From assembly GCA_027924585.1 (NCBI GenBank), contig BSBM01000779.1, forward strand, positions 15,296,001-15,360,000: a stretch of DNA of 64,000 nucleotides, read 5' to 3'. The first letter of the stretch is position 1. Each line of letters begins with the position of its first letter. Positions 45,609 through 57,290 of this stretch are shown here, piece after piece. Under the pieces are notes generated by a model. The model was not told the origin of the DNA. It did no database searches and saw only the letters and a program-made list of their open reading frames with translations. The translations under genes and the position numbers were made by a program. Source of the stretch: Larix kaempferi (Eukaryota > Streptophyta > Pinopsida > Pinales > Pinaceae).

Positions 45609-46923
45609 TGATGAGTCCAATTTTCAGGTATTTGATAAACCTTTTTCCCGTAGTCAAGCTCAAGCAATGGCGAAGAAACACACTCATTTGTGGGAAAAAT
45701 GTTTTACTTTAATTATTTAATGAAGTTGTTTTTGACGATTATTCTTGTATGTTTAAAATGCGTATTCAATAAACTAATTTTGTGGAAATCAAGCGTGATT
45801 GAGTAGGTTCAGGGGCATTAAAGGATGAACACATAGAATACTGAGGGATCATGCAGCTCGGTGCCCTGTTTCCTGATTTTTAGAGAATGCACTCTTGTTC
45901 AAGGAGAATCGAAATTTAGACAGTTAGTTAGGTTCAGGATTAAGAATCATATAAATATGGACCTCTCGAGTAGCGAGAGGTTTCTGTTGACATTTTTGGA
46001 GAAATATTGTTTCACGTTTTTGCACTATTGAGATACTTCTGAGTTACAAAACTTTGTGAATACATGGAGTTTATATTTTAATAGAAGATTGATGTTAAAT
46101 CCCAGTTAGCGTCTATAAGTTTCGTTCCCTCCTGAGTACTGGTTGGAGAGGGCCCCTCCAACACGTAAGTTAGGGGATTTCCATTTTCCAGGTATTTTCG
46201 ATTATGTGTTTTACAGTGATGAAAATTTATATCGCATATGGAAGCATTTGAATGATGTCTTGATTCTGTAGTAATTTATAACACGTTCTGTAGTTCAGCA
46301 ATACGGTTCCAGTAGTCCTGTAGCTGATTTCTTCCAATGCACATTGTAACAACGATTCCATATATATATATATTAGCATTGCATTCAAAAATCATGGTTT
46401 AGATCTAAGGTTTATGAATGTTTCATATCATGATTAATTGCTTCTCGAGATTGATTGATTTGATTTCTTAATAATAGATGTGTAGCATGAGATGTTAGAT
46501 TAGAATTTTCGTTTTATGCGTAAGTAATTACGGACTTTGTTTTCTTTAATTTAGAATAGATCTGTTATGGTATTTCACTTTCATAGTCTAGATTCACCAT
46601 TATGCATTAGGTAAATTCATAGGAATATCTCTTTCACTTTCAACACTTTTTATTCTTTAAAATAGATTTATTGCTTTTAGTATTTTAATTCTTTAAAATA
46701 GATTTACTGTTTTCCAGTATTTAATTCCTTGGTATAAACAGTTTTACGTATTGAGTAGACAACCCTTAAAACATTGATACCGACACCCAACCGCGACAAA
46801 GATTATCCTATAAGAGCACAGATGGTGCCTGCACCTCTAAAGTTTGTACGTCCTCGGGTTGATAATTAAAGTAGGCTCTTAGTACAGCTTCCCTCATTAG
46901 GCATCCATATTGGGAGCTCACCA
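45609..46923 (+). repeat. 5' LTR of Athila/Tat-like element
   Basis: 1315 bp, from TGATGAGTCC to GAGCTCACCA. It includes a TATA box and hairpin (45950-45980) and two nearly identical TTTAATTCTTTAAAATAGAT units near 46650-46710. Confidence 0.92.
45950..45980 (+). promoter_or_regulatory. LTR TATA box with adjacent hairpin
   Basis: TATAAATA at 45950-45957 is followed by CCTCTCG (45962-45968), a five-base loop and the perfect complement CGAGAGG (45974-45980). The other LTR keeps both arms (55765-55771 and 55777-55783) although its loop has changed, so the stem has been preserved. Transcription would be expected to begin just downstream. Confidence 0.55.
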
Positions 46924-46928
46924 CTTTT

Positions 46929-46946
46929 TGGTGCCGTTGCCGGGGA
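46929..46946 (+). other. Primer binding site (tRNA-Asp)
   Basis: TGGTGCCGTTGCCGGGGA, five bases after the LTR, differs by one base from the standard Athila/Tat site TGGCGCCGTTGCCGGGGA. Confidence 0.9.
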
Positions 46947-46958
46947 AATAGTATCTTT

Positions 46959-48397
46959 AGCTGGGATCAAATGAAACAGGCATTCTTAGAAAAATATAGG
47001 GACTACTGCAAGGCCAAATATACAAGGGATGAAATCTTTAGGATGCAACAAGGAGAAAGAGAGTCATTAGAAGATTATTCCCAAAGTTTTTAACTCAACT
47101 ACAAACAAGCCAGTCATTGCACCTTGGATCCTGAATCACTAAAACTTGTACTCCTTCTTAGAGGTTTAAACGAGGAGAATTTTGAAGTCTTAAATCTTCT
47201 AGGAGATGGAGATATATTCTAGAAATCTTTTGACCAGATCCTCCAAATATTCAAAAACTACTCTAGATATAGGAAAACTAAGAATGGGACAAGGCATACA
47301 CACACATCTACTTGTGGATCAACATCTTTAGGACCAACACTTACAAAATCTGATTTAGGAAACCTGCTAGACGACATGAAGACTGACATCTTGCAATCTC
47401 TAGCCATGCAACTTGATGCTCTTCAAATAAAAAAGAAACAGGATGAAATTAACCAAGCCTTGGCAGTATTCTGTCCTTGTTGTAGAAAAAACATGAGAAG
47501 GGGCAGTGCACCTTGAACACAATAGAAGTATGTCGTCTTTGCACTGACGACCATTCCATTGATAAATGTCCCTTCTTACCCTCATGTAAGGTGACTATTC
47601 AAGACCCAACAGCTGAAGGAGCAATAGAACAACTCTGTTTTATAAATTAGAGGAGGAATAATTTTGTTAGACCATATCAACAGAGCAATCAAGCCTACTA
47701 TAATCAAGGACATTCAAATTGGAACTCTGCACCAACTCCATGGCAAGCACATCCAAATCAAAACCAATGGCAACAGAATCAGAAAACATATCAACCATCC
47801 TATCAACAATCGTATTATCCACCGTCTTATCCTCAATACCCCCCACCTTTTCCAACCACCACAAATTATACAAATCAATACCCCCATCCATCAAATGGGA
47901 GGGCGCCATTACAACAACCACTTATTATGCCACCGCCACAACCTCAGCCACCCCCCAGACCTCCACCCATTCCATCCCAACCAATCCCAAATCCTAATAA
48001 TAATAGACCTCCACAACAACAACAGACATATAATGCTGATATCACACAATTACCTACCTATGTTGTAGACACCATAGAAATAAATGAAATAAACCTGCGA
48101 TCTGGAAAAACGTTGCAGAATACATCCCCACACAACATCCAACAACCTGAAGCTCAAGAACAAACAACAGAACCCTATGTTCAACATCCAGACGAATCAT
48201 ACCCTCCTGAGGATGAAACCCAACCACTCCCACGCAACAGAAACCCTCCATTTCTAGAAAAAACTAGTCCGAAGTACAAAAGAAGAGGAAGAGAATACAA
48301 TTTTAAACGAATTCAAGCACTTAAACATCCAAATCCCGATTTTACAAGCCATAAGGGATGCCCATATGCAACAAATTTATTAGAGAGAATTACCTAA
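46959..48397 (+). pseudogene. Athila/Tat-like gag, N-terminus missing
   Basis: Only 12 bases after the primer site the reading is already in the middle of a gag domain: SWDQMKQAFLEKYRDYC, then QGERESLEDYSQSF and LVLLLRGLNEENFEVL. The usual leader and the start of gag are absent, which implies a deletion. Stops at about 47090 and 47220 and frame changes near 47500 and 47900 follow. A zinc knuckle CRLCTDDHSIDKC lies near 47530. A Gln/Pro/Tyr-rich stretch (47660-48020) precedes a Pro/Glu-rich linker and GREYNFKRIQAL. The frame stops at 48395-48397, overlapping pol in another frame. Confidence 0.7.
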
Positions 48398-51300
48398 AGA
48401 AACCAGGAAGGAGGAAGTGTGACCCACCAACTATAAATGTAGTGGGACAATTGGCCGATTTAATGCTGGGTGTCATAATAAACCCTAAATATCTTGATCC
48501 TGGTAGTCCTGTAGTAAGTGTCACCATAAATAACAAGCAAATAAATAAAAGCTTAATAGATTTGGGAGCTGCGATCAATGTCATGAATAAGGAAACCATG
48601 TTATACCTAGGCCTCCAATCAATGGTCAGACCAACCACAACAGTACTCCAACTAGCAGACACATCCACTGTGAAACCCGAAGGAATGCTAGAAGACATTA
48701 TGATCAATATTGAATCCTGGGAATACCCAGCTGATTTTATAGTAATTGAAATCAAAAGCAAACTTAGTGGCTATCCAATTATACTAGGTAGACCTTGGTT
48801 AGTAACTGCAGACGCTTACATAGGTTGCCGATCAGGAAATATGGCAATCACCAGTGGACATACCAGGAAGAAAATCACAATCTACCCACTAGCAATAAAA
48901 TCTTCAGAGTTCGAATATCAAAATTGGACTCATGATTACCAGAACACACCAAATCACAACCTCCGACCTATTCTAACAATTGATGCAGCAATATCACTAA
49001 AAGCAATAGACGAAGATGGCCATATAGATAGATTTATACAAAATGTAGCTTCTAACAATCATGTTATTCAAGAATTTTTTTCCATAGAAACAGGTGACAG
49101 TTCAAAACAGAACATGGATGACTTATGGACAGAAGTACTGGAAGAACAGATTGGAAAGGTAAAACTCGTGGAAATTCACCCTGGCAAAACAGTCAACATA
49201 AATTCCAATTTGGAACCAGAGCAAGAAAGGAAATTAATGAAAATACTAGAAGAACAAAGTAAAGCATTTGCATGGACATATGCAGACATGAAAGGAATAC
49301 ATCCTGATATCTGTAAACACTACATTTACATCAAAGAAGGTTCTACTCCTATCAGGAAACCACAAAGAAGGCTGAACCCTGCATTAAAAGACATAGTCAA
49401 AGTGGAATTACAAAAGTTATTAGATGCAGGGTTCATCTATCCAATATCTGATAGTGAGTGGGTCTCACCACTAGTTATAGTACCCAAAAAAGGAGGCAAA
49501 TGGAGAATTTGTGTGGACTACAGGGAGCTGAATAAAGCAACCAAGAAAGATCACTTTCCACTTCCATTTATAGATCAGGTGCTAGATACATTATCTGGAA
49601 ACAAGTATTTTTCATTCTTAGACGGTTTCAATGGGTACAACCAAATTTTAATACACCCAGTTGATCAATATAAGATGACCTTTACATGCCCATGGGGAAC
49701 TTATTCCTATAGGGTCCTACCCTTTGGTTTATGCAACGCCCCAACAACATTTCAAAGATCCATATTGAGTATTTTCTCTGATTTTATAAATTACAAAATG
49801 GAAGTCTTCATGGATGATTTCACACCCTATGGACAGAACTTTGACCAAGCATTGAACAATCTTGAATTAGTATTAAAAAAGTGTATTGAAATGAGCTTAT
49901 GCCTAAGCAATGACAAATGCAGGATGTTAATGGAAGAAGGCATCGTTCTAGGACATCATATATCACAGAGAGGGATAGAGGTTGATCAAGCCAAAGTCTC
50001 AGTAATTAGAACGCTGCCACCACCTATCAAACAAAGGGATGTGAGAAGTTTCCTTGGACAGATAGGGTACTACAGAAGGTTTATTGAAAATTATAGAAGA
50101 ATTGCTGCCCCAATGTTTGCACTTCTCGCAAAAGACAATGAGTTCATATGGACAAGCAATTGCACGACAACATTTGAAAGTATTAAGCAGAAAACAATCA
50201 CAACACCAGTACTCCAAGGACCAAACTGGGAAAATCCATTTCACATCCACACAGATGCATCAGATAAAGCCATTGGATCTGTGCTTGGACAAGAATGATA
50301 CAAGAAACCCTATGCCATATACTATATAAGCAAAAATTTGGATGGGGCAGAACTCAACTACAAAATCACAGAGAAGGAATTTCTGGCAGTCATACATGCA
50401 ATCAATGAATTCAGGCATTACATCACAGGAAACCAAAGTTTTATCCACACTGACCACTCAACAATAAGATATTTTATGAACAAGCCTAATACTAGTGCAA
50501 GAATTATTAGATGGATGCTACTTCTACAAGAATTTGACATTACTATAATAGATAAACCAGGCAAGCATAATGTGGTAGCCGACTTTTTGTCAACAATCAC
50601 ACGTGGAAAAGATAATGAATTGGTTCAAGATAACTTCCCTGATGAACACCTTTTTGCCATATCAACAAGAAGCCCATGGTTTGTTGACATAGAAAACTAT
50701 TTAGTATCCGGGAATTTTCCAAAACATTACAGTTATAAAGAAAAGACAAAAGTAATAAGACAAAGTGCAACATACACATGGATAGAAGGCATGCTTTTTA
50801 AACAGGGACCAGATCAAATACTTAGAAGGTGCATTAGGGAAGATGAAGTACATGACATAATGCATGCCACCAACAATGAACCCTGTGGAGGACACTATGT
50901 TGCAAAAAGGATAGCCTACAAGATCTTGCAAACAGGATATTATTGGCCAACATTCCACAAGGATACTTACGAATATGTTTCAGACTATGATGATTGCCAG
51001 AGAATGGGAAAACGAAACACAAAAACAAGAGATGCCACTCCATCCACAAATCTCCTTGGAGGCATTTGAAAAGTGGGGATTTGATTTTGTTGGCCCATTC
51101 AACCCACAGTCAAATCAGAAAAGCTACATCCTCGTATGCACTGATTACCTTACAAAATGGAGAGAAGTAGCAGCATTGGCTGCTGCAAATGAAACCAATG
51201 TGGCCAAATTCTTTACTGAGCAGATCTTTCACAGGTTTGGGGTGTCAAGAGAAGTAGTTTCTGATCAGGGCCCACAATTTACATCAAATTTAATTGACGA

Positions 51301-51946
51301 CTTGATGAAAAGAAACAATGTAAAGCACAGACAATCATCCTCCTACCACCCTCAAGAAAATGGTCAAGCTGAGGTAACCAACAGGGAATTAGAGAGAATC
51401 TTGACAAAAACTGTCCAACTTCACAAAAGGGATTGGGCTGACAGACTTAGTGAGGTAGTTTGGGCTTACAATACTACATGGAAAACAACTACAGGATTCA
51501 CACCTTATGAACTAGTCTATGGAAAAAAGGTCACACTGCCAATCGAATTTGAAATAAAGACATTAAGAATTGCATCAGATTTATATATGGACCTATCAGA
51601 AATTCAAAAAGAACGTATGCTACAACTGAATCAACTGGATGAGCACCGCCAACAAGCACTTACACATACCGAAATCATCCAACAACAAAGAAAAAAATGG
51701 CATGACCAACATCTGAAGGATAAAAAGTTCAATGAAGGTGATTGGGCACTACTTTACGACTCCAGATTTCACACATTCAAAGGGAAGCTAACCACTAGAT
51801 GGCTTGGACCTTACATTATACAAAAGATTTATGAAAACGGAGCTGTGAGAATTATTACAATTGATGAAGAGGAGTTCCCCATGATAGTGAATGGGCATTG
51901 CCTAAAACTTTACAAGAAACCGCAATCAAAAGAAGAATTTACATAG
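48358..51946 (+). pseudogene. Athila/Tat-like pol: protease, RT, RNase H, integrase
   Basis: The frame to 50298 encodes a retropepsin (SLIDLGAAINVMNKE, GYPIILGRPWL), then RT (WVSPLVIVPKKGGKWRICVD, FSFLDGFNGYNQI, LPFGLCNAPTTFQR) with catalytic FMDD near 49810. A TGA at 50296-50298 interrupts RNase H, whose motifs flank it (IHTDASDKAIG, EKEFLAVIHAI, IHTDHSTIRYF). Integrase begins with an HHCC zinc finger (VHDIMHATNNEPCGGH, YDDCQRMGK) in which the first Cys appears replaced. A frameshift near 51015 moves to 50975-51946, where the catalytic core is complete: CTDYLTKW, SDQGPQF and PQENGQAE. Just one stop and one main shift break this otherwise full pol. Confidence 0.85.
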
Positions 51947-52009
51947 ATACTCTACCAGCAACAATTGATGCTGATAGAGGGCACAAAAAATTAGTGAAAT
52001 TCAACTCAT

Positions 52010-52090
52010 TAAAGAAAAAAAATGGAAAAAAAGGAAAAAAAAGAGAAAAAAAAAGACAAAAGACAAAAAGAGAAAAAGAAAAAACATCCA
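52010..52090 (+). repeat. A/G-rich tract after pol
   Basis: Almost pure A and G (AAAAAAGGAAAAAAAAGAG-like) over about 80 bases. A polypurine tract here could serve as a second priming site, but its low complexity also fits simple slippage. Confidence 0.6.
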
Positions 52091-52113
52091 ATATGAAGCA
52101 TCCACCCTACAAA

Positions 52114-52360
52114 GAGCCAGATACATTACATATCAGCACTCAAGCGAGCCTGCAATTCAATTCAAGCGAGCCAGATACATTACATATCAGCACTTAAGCG
52201 AGCCTGCAATTCAATTCAAGCGAGTCAGATACATTACATATCAGCAATCAAGCGAGCCAACCACGTCTACATTCAGCAATCAGTCATCAAATACTACGGA
52301 ATTCTTCAAACGTGCCATTCCATTCTTTTCAACACACTCACGCGAGCCTGCAATTTATTC
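52114..52360 (+). repeat. 54-bp tandem repeat in spacer
   Basis: GAGCCAGATACATTACATA starts at 52114, 52168 and 52222 (GAGTCAG variant), giving a period of 54 bp. Units contain AAGCGAGCCTGCAATTCAAT. Weaker related units (GCGAGCCTGCAATTTATTC) continue to about 52360. Confidence 0.85.
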
Positions 52361-52742
52361 AAGAGAGCCAGTCACATACTGCCATTCAATCATCCAATAT
52401 GAAGCATCATCACATGAGTCGTATCAACAACTAGCACAACTTTCAAAAGAAGACACTTCATCAAATTCAAACGGGAAAAAAGGAAAAAAGGAGCCCACAC
52501 ACGTAACTACTGACATGCAGAAATCAACTACAGACACTGCCAAATCTACTACAGAATCCGCCATGCATGAAAAACGCACCAGATCATCAATGCAGGTACA
52601 CATACATAGCAAGGTAATCTCTAGAACGATTTTATTTTATTCTTAAGGTAAAACATTATCCCACACCATTATCCCACACCACATTCGTTTCTAGTCAGCT
52701 GAGGACAACTTCTATTTTAAAATCGGTGCCATGGTAGAATGA

Positions 52743-52814
52743 CCTTAATAAGTCATGATCGCTACCTAAGTCCTGTCACCTTAATAAGTCATGATCGCTA
52801 CCTAAGTCCTGTCA
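52743..52814 (+). repeat. 36-bp perfect tandem duplication
   Basis: CCTTAATAAGTCATGATCGC plus the following 16 bases occurs at 52743 and again at 52779 without change, which indicates a recent duplication. Confidence 0.9.
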
Positions 52815-53097
52815 CCCTTCATGATCACAACCCTCAGCATATGAAGTACAAAGATCGATCATGGAAAAAAGGGATTAAAAATGGCAAGTACAAGAATGAT
52901 GGAAAGGATAGGTGCGGAAAGACAATAAGTAAAGCTGCATAATCTTCCATTATTTTTGCATATAAGGAACCTCTCGAAATTCCCGAGAAGCAACAAACAA
53001 AAAGCTAGTGTGCTCACTCAGCCAACATTGCAATCCTCGAGTCTGTAGGCAGAGCCCGACCAGTTGAGAGTATAAACCACATTCCAAAGTTCTGGTT

Positions 53098-55388
53098 TTG
53101 TCTGATTATAAAGAAGATTCTAAAATGACAAAGGGTTTCAAGAAAAGTCAACCAGAGGATCACAACGCCATTTATCAGAGCTCGATAGTCCTGCAGATCA
53201 TTCGCAATGCAGGCTGGATGCCTTTCATCCTTGGACTGAGAGGATACGATACAGGGGTAGCTCAGGAGTTTGCAAGAAACTTCAAACATATCAAGGATGA
53301 AAAGTATGTCACTCGAGTAAAGGGGTTACGTATAAAATTGGATGAGGACATGATTGCTAAATTCACTGGTCTACCAATGGGCCTGCATTGGAGCAACAAT
53401 GAACGGGAGGAAAACCACATAGCAAAAGCAACATTTTTTGAACGAGGAGAAGCTTACGACGAGGACAAAAATGGAGTCAAAAGATTGTCCATGCCTGCGC
53501 CATGGGATGAAATGGATGCAATCATCCAGAGGTACATTACATGCACTGGAAGGTTAATTTATGTTCCCATTTTCCACTTTCATATTTTGGAACTTCTCAG
53601 GCACAGGAGTCACATTTCATCAAACAACAACATTAGCATTCCATTTTATCTGCTCCAATCGCTGGCAGAAATGAGTAGGAAGGTGGTTAAAGGAAAAGAG
53701 GATGCTTTGGCCCATCATGGGCTGATCAAACTAATAGTTGGTGAAGAATTAAAAGCACAGATTCTAGATATCTCTTGGGAGGAGTTCATAGTGGTATCTG
53801 CTGAGGACGTTCAGAGAATGAAGACTACGCCCTTGCCACCAGAATAAAAAAGTAAGACCACCTCTGTATCAGGGGCAAAGAGAAAAATTGACTTGGACAG
53901 TGTGGCCGACACCCTGGTAAAGATAAAACACTCAAGAGAGGACTCCCCCAAATCAGACCCAGGGATTCCTGCCAGTAATCAGGGGTTGAAGAGACGTAGC
54001 AAAAGATTCACACAGGTATCTAAAATCCAAGTCTCTAGGGAGGAAGAAAGGGAACCCAGCCCCTTGGTTAACAATGTGTCTGATGATGACATTGATCCTT
54101 TAATAGATCAGAAGGATCCCACTATAGAAGAAGAAGAGGATGAAGAAGAAGAAGAAGAAGAGGATGAAGAAGAGGAAATGAATGAAGAAGAAGAACAGGA
54201 TGAAGAAGAAGAGTAGAGCTTACAAAAGCAAGGCAACTTCCAGGGGAACCCTCTCGAACATAATGAAAACCCCGAGGTCGTTACCCAACTCGCTGAGGCA
54301 TGGGCATAATTGGAAAAGCTCATAATTGAGCTGGAAACGTTAAGAATTGGGCCAGGAAGCCAACCCACACCTCTCCCCTTCTTAGCTGAGAAGACACAAA
54401 TCCTGAAGATGCATCATGTAGAGGAGCTATGACTGGCTGAGTAGAAGAATTTAGCACTTCAAGAAAAATTGGCTGAGGCACAAAATGAATTAGTCAAAAA
54501 GGACCAGGAGATTACCAAATTGAAGGACGTTTTGGCCACTATTGCTGACATATATGATAGACTGCGGGACCTCAGACCGCCGTCAGCAATATATGCAGTT
54601 TATGTACAGGAGAAATGGGGCAAATTCCATCTCCAGAGGTTGAAGCAAGGACTCCCTACAGAGATAAGCACTCCCAAAGAATTTATGGATGCATCTTTGA
54701 ACTCCATAGAGCTAGAGAAGGACCAATTGAGTGAATTCTTCTTGCATAATTTCGTAGTTTCTGGCTCGCCCAACTAGTCGCCAAACCCATATGTGGGTGA
54801 CTTCCAGTTGAGGGCATTATGTTCATGGATGAACCACGAAATTGAGCGAGCCCAGGACTACCATATCTATGTCGCATCCAAATGGAAAACCCCATTGATG
54901 ATCAGAGCAGAGCCAACTCATCCTGAAGGGATAATCTACAACCATAGGATCCTCACCCAGGACGAGGAACTAATCCCTATTCTCCTTGCAAAACAATAGG
55001 AGGCTATGAATCATTTTGACATTACACTACGAAGCACATAGAAGGAAGTTCATGAATCCATTCAGGAAAGGTGGAGCAGAGTGGCAAACGATCTGAAAAG
55101 AAGAGAACTCCACTCCCCCCTCAGGCTTGATGATGCTCTTTTCAAAGCCACACTCTACAAAGAATCCCTGGCAAGAAATAAACTCAGATGGATTGGGAAG
55201 AGGCTAAATCCCCCGTTCTTTATTTCCCCAGTCATCAAGGGACAAATTAATGAAGAGTAAGAGAGGAGGGCATGGGCCAAGGAGGATCAGAATTTTGGAT
55301 ATCACAGGCAGGCAGGGATCCCTAGGGTGGTAGCATGGGACATCAGGGAGGTCGTCGACGAATTGAATAAGTCACCCAAGGATGGGTG
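53098..55388 (+). pseudogene. Extra long ORF between pol and 3' LTR
   Basis: A single reading runs about 760 codons, interrupted only by stops. Its first 250 residues form a globular domain with IVLQIIRNAGWMPFILGL, VAQEFARNF, VTRVKGLRIKLDEDMIAKF and TGLPMGLHW. This resembles the retrotransposon-borne 'putative plant transposon protein' domain found in Athila/Tat-like elements (family from memory, not searched). A basic segment, a Glu/Asp-rich stretch (54128-54214) and a coiled coil (EKLAEAQNELVKKDQEITKL) follow, then a C-terminal domain with WMNHEIERAQDYHIYVASKW. Stops at 53845, 54214, 54307, 54430, 54442, 54775, 54997, 55039 and 55258 mostly fit mutated CAG, CAA or CGA codons. Its role is unknown; the position is that of the env-like gene of some Athila elements, but I see no signal peptide or transmembrane segment. 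Confidence 0.6.
54128..54214 (+). repeat. GAA/GAT-rich acidic repeat
   Basis: Imperfect GAAGAAGAGGATGAAGAAGA trinucleotide runs encode a Glu/Asp-only stretch within the extra ORF. The minus-strand poly-Ser frame over it is its shadow. Confidence 0.8.
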
Positions 55389-55411
55389 AATCCTTCAAGT
55401 AAGGGAGAGAA

Positions 55412-56723
55412 TGATGAGTTCAATTTTCAGGTATTTGATAAACCTTTTTCCCACAGTCAAGCTCAAGCAATGGCAAAGAAACACACTCATTTGTGGGAAA
55501 AATGTTTTACTTTAATTATTTAATGAAGTTGTTTTTGACGATTATTCTTGCATGTTTAAAATGCGTATTCAATAAACTAATTCTGTGGAAATCAAGCGTG
55601 ATTGAGTAGATTCAGGGGCATTAAAGGACGAACGCGTAGAAGACTGAGGGATCATGCAGCTCAGCGCCCTGTTTCCTGATTTTTAGAGAACGCACTCCTG
55701 TTCAAGGAGAATCAGCATTTAGACAGTTAGTTAGGTTCAACATTAAGAATCATATAAATATGGACCTCTCGGGTAGCGAGAGGTCTCTGTTGACATTTTT
55801 GGAGAAATATTGTTTCACGTTTTTTCACTATTGAGATACTTTTGAGTTATAGACTTTGTGAAGACATGGAGTTTATATTTTAATAGAAGATTGATGTTAA
55901 ATCCCAGTCAGCGTATATAAGTTTCGTTCCCTCCTGAGTACGGGTTGGAGAGGGCCCCTCCAACACGTAAGTCAGGGGATTTCCATTTTTCAGGTATTTC
56001 CGATTATGTGTTTTACAGTGATGAAAATTTATATCGCATATGGAAGCATTTGAATGATGTCTTGATTCTGTAGTAATTTATAACACGTTATGTAGTTCAG
56101 CAATACAGTTCCAATAGTCCTGTAGCTGCTTTCTTCCAATGCACATTTTAACAATGATTCCATATATATATATTAGCATTGCCTTCAAAAATCATAGTTT
56201 AGATCTAAGGTTTATGAATGTTTCTCATCATGATTAATTGCTTCTCGATATTGATTGCTTTGATTTCTTAATAATAGATGTGTAGCATGAGATGTTAGAT
56301 TAGAATTCTTGTTTTATGCATAAGTAATTATAGACTTTGTTTTCTTTAATTTAGAATAGATCTGTTATAGTATTTCACTTTCATAGTCTAGATTCACCAT
56401 TTTGCATTAGGTAAATTCATAGGAATATCTCTTTCACTTTCAACACTTTTAATTCTTTAAAATAGATTTATTGCTTTTAGTATTTTAATTCTTTAAAATA
56501 GATTTACTGTTTTCCAGTATTTAATTCCTTAGTATAAACAATTTTATGTATTGAGTAGACAACCCTTAAAACATTGATACCGACACCCAATCGCGACAAA
56601 GATGATCCTATAAGAGCACAGATGGTGCCTGCACCTCTAAAGTTTGTACGTCCCTGGGTTGATAATTAAAGTAGGCTCTTAGTACAGCTACCCTCATTAG
56701 GCATCCATATTGGGAGCTCACCA
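55412..56723 (+). repeat. 3' LTR of Athila/Tat-like element
   Basis: 1312 bp, pairing with 45609-46923. The purine tract AAGGGAGAGAA lies at 55401-55411. It ends GAGCTCACCA and is followed by ACGAC. Confidence 0.92.
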
Positions 56724-56728
56724 ACGAC

Positions 56729-57290
56729 ACCGAAAATGCTGATGGAATGCTACAACATAACAAGAGAACCAGACGATGAGGATGACCCGATGTCTATGTA
56801 TATACTAGAGTCAGAAGGAAGTCGTAGTGTCGAGGCACCAGAAATGCCTTCCGACATGTTTTAGCAGCCATTGCAAATCAAGAAAGTTAACATTGGGTCG
56901 GAGGAGAATCCTGAGTTTGCGAGTATCAGAGATTATTGAGATGACTCGACCATTGCCAATATGACTGACCTGTTGCATGAGTTTCAGGACTTGTTCCCGA
57001 TGAAATTCTTGGATATGAAAGGAATTTCTTGGGACTTAGGCAAAATGAAAATCCAACTGAAACCTGATGCGAAGCCAGTAAAGTAGCGAACCTACAGGTT
57101 GAATCCGAAGTATAAGGAGCAGGTGCAAGTAGAACTCGAGCGAATGCTGGACGCAGGAATTATAGAACCAGTGGAGGAATCGAAGTGGATAAGCCCGATG
57201 GTGGTCCAAGACAAGAAAAATGGCGAAGTCTGGATTTGTGTCGATTTAAGGAAGCAACAATCGTATCAGTCGAACCTAAGATCCTAGGAA
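56729..57290 (+). pseudogene. Host Ty3 element resumes: RT N-terminal part
   Basis: Removing the Athila-like element and one target copy joins 45608 to 56729 in frame. The reading continues through an acidic linker (REPDDEDDPMSMYILESEG) and a pre-RT region (LLHEFQDLFPMKFLDMKGIS). It then enters RT: RTYRLNPKYKEQVQVELE, GIIEPVEESKWISPMVV and GEVWICVDLRK. The usual catalytic YxDD and all later RT motifs are missing after 57250. TAG stops at about 56862 and 57085 and a TGA near 56938 fit mutated CAG and CGA. Confidence 0.7.

Larger units (their letters stand above)
45609..56723 (+). mobile_element. Athila/Tat-like Ty3 element, 11.1 kb
   Basis: Direct LTRs are 45609-46923 and 55412-56723. They are flanked by GCGAC (45604-45608) and ACGAC (56724-56728), a five-base duplication with one change. 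The primer site TGGTGCCGTTGCCGGGGA (46929-46946) is the tRNA-Asp type used by Athila/Tat elements. A purine tract AAGGGAGAGAA precedes the 3' LTR. Inside are a gag lacking its N-terminus, a protease-RT-RNase H-integrase pol, a repeat-rich spacer and an extra reading frame before the 3' LTR. It is inserted in the gag/pol spacer of another Ty3 element. Few pol lesions suggest it is younger than its host. Confidence 0.92.

Noticed and set aside
47664-48068. 134-codon plus-strand frame rich in His, Ile and Asn
   Set aside because: It is an alternative frame of the Gln/Pro-rich gag segment; the gag frame has the knuckle and continues towards pol.
54108-54368. Minus-strand poly-Ser frame
   Set aside because: Shadow of the GAA/GAT-rich acidic repeat on the plus strand.
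53098-55388. Calling the extra ORF an envelope gene
   Set aside because: Its position fits, but no signal peptide, transmembrane helix or glycoprotein-like features are visible, so the label would be unsupported.
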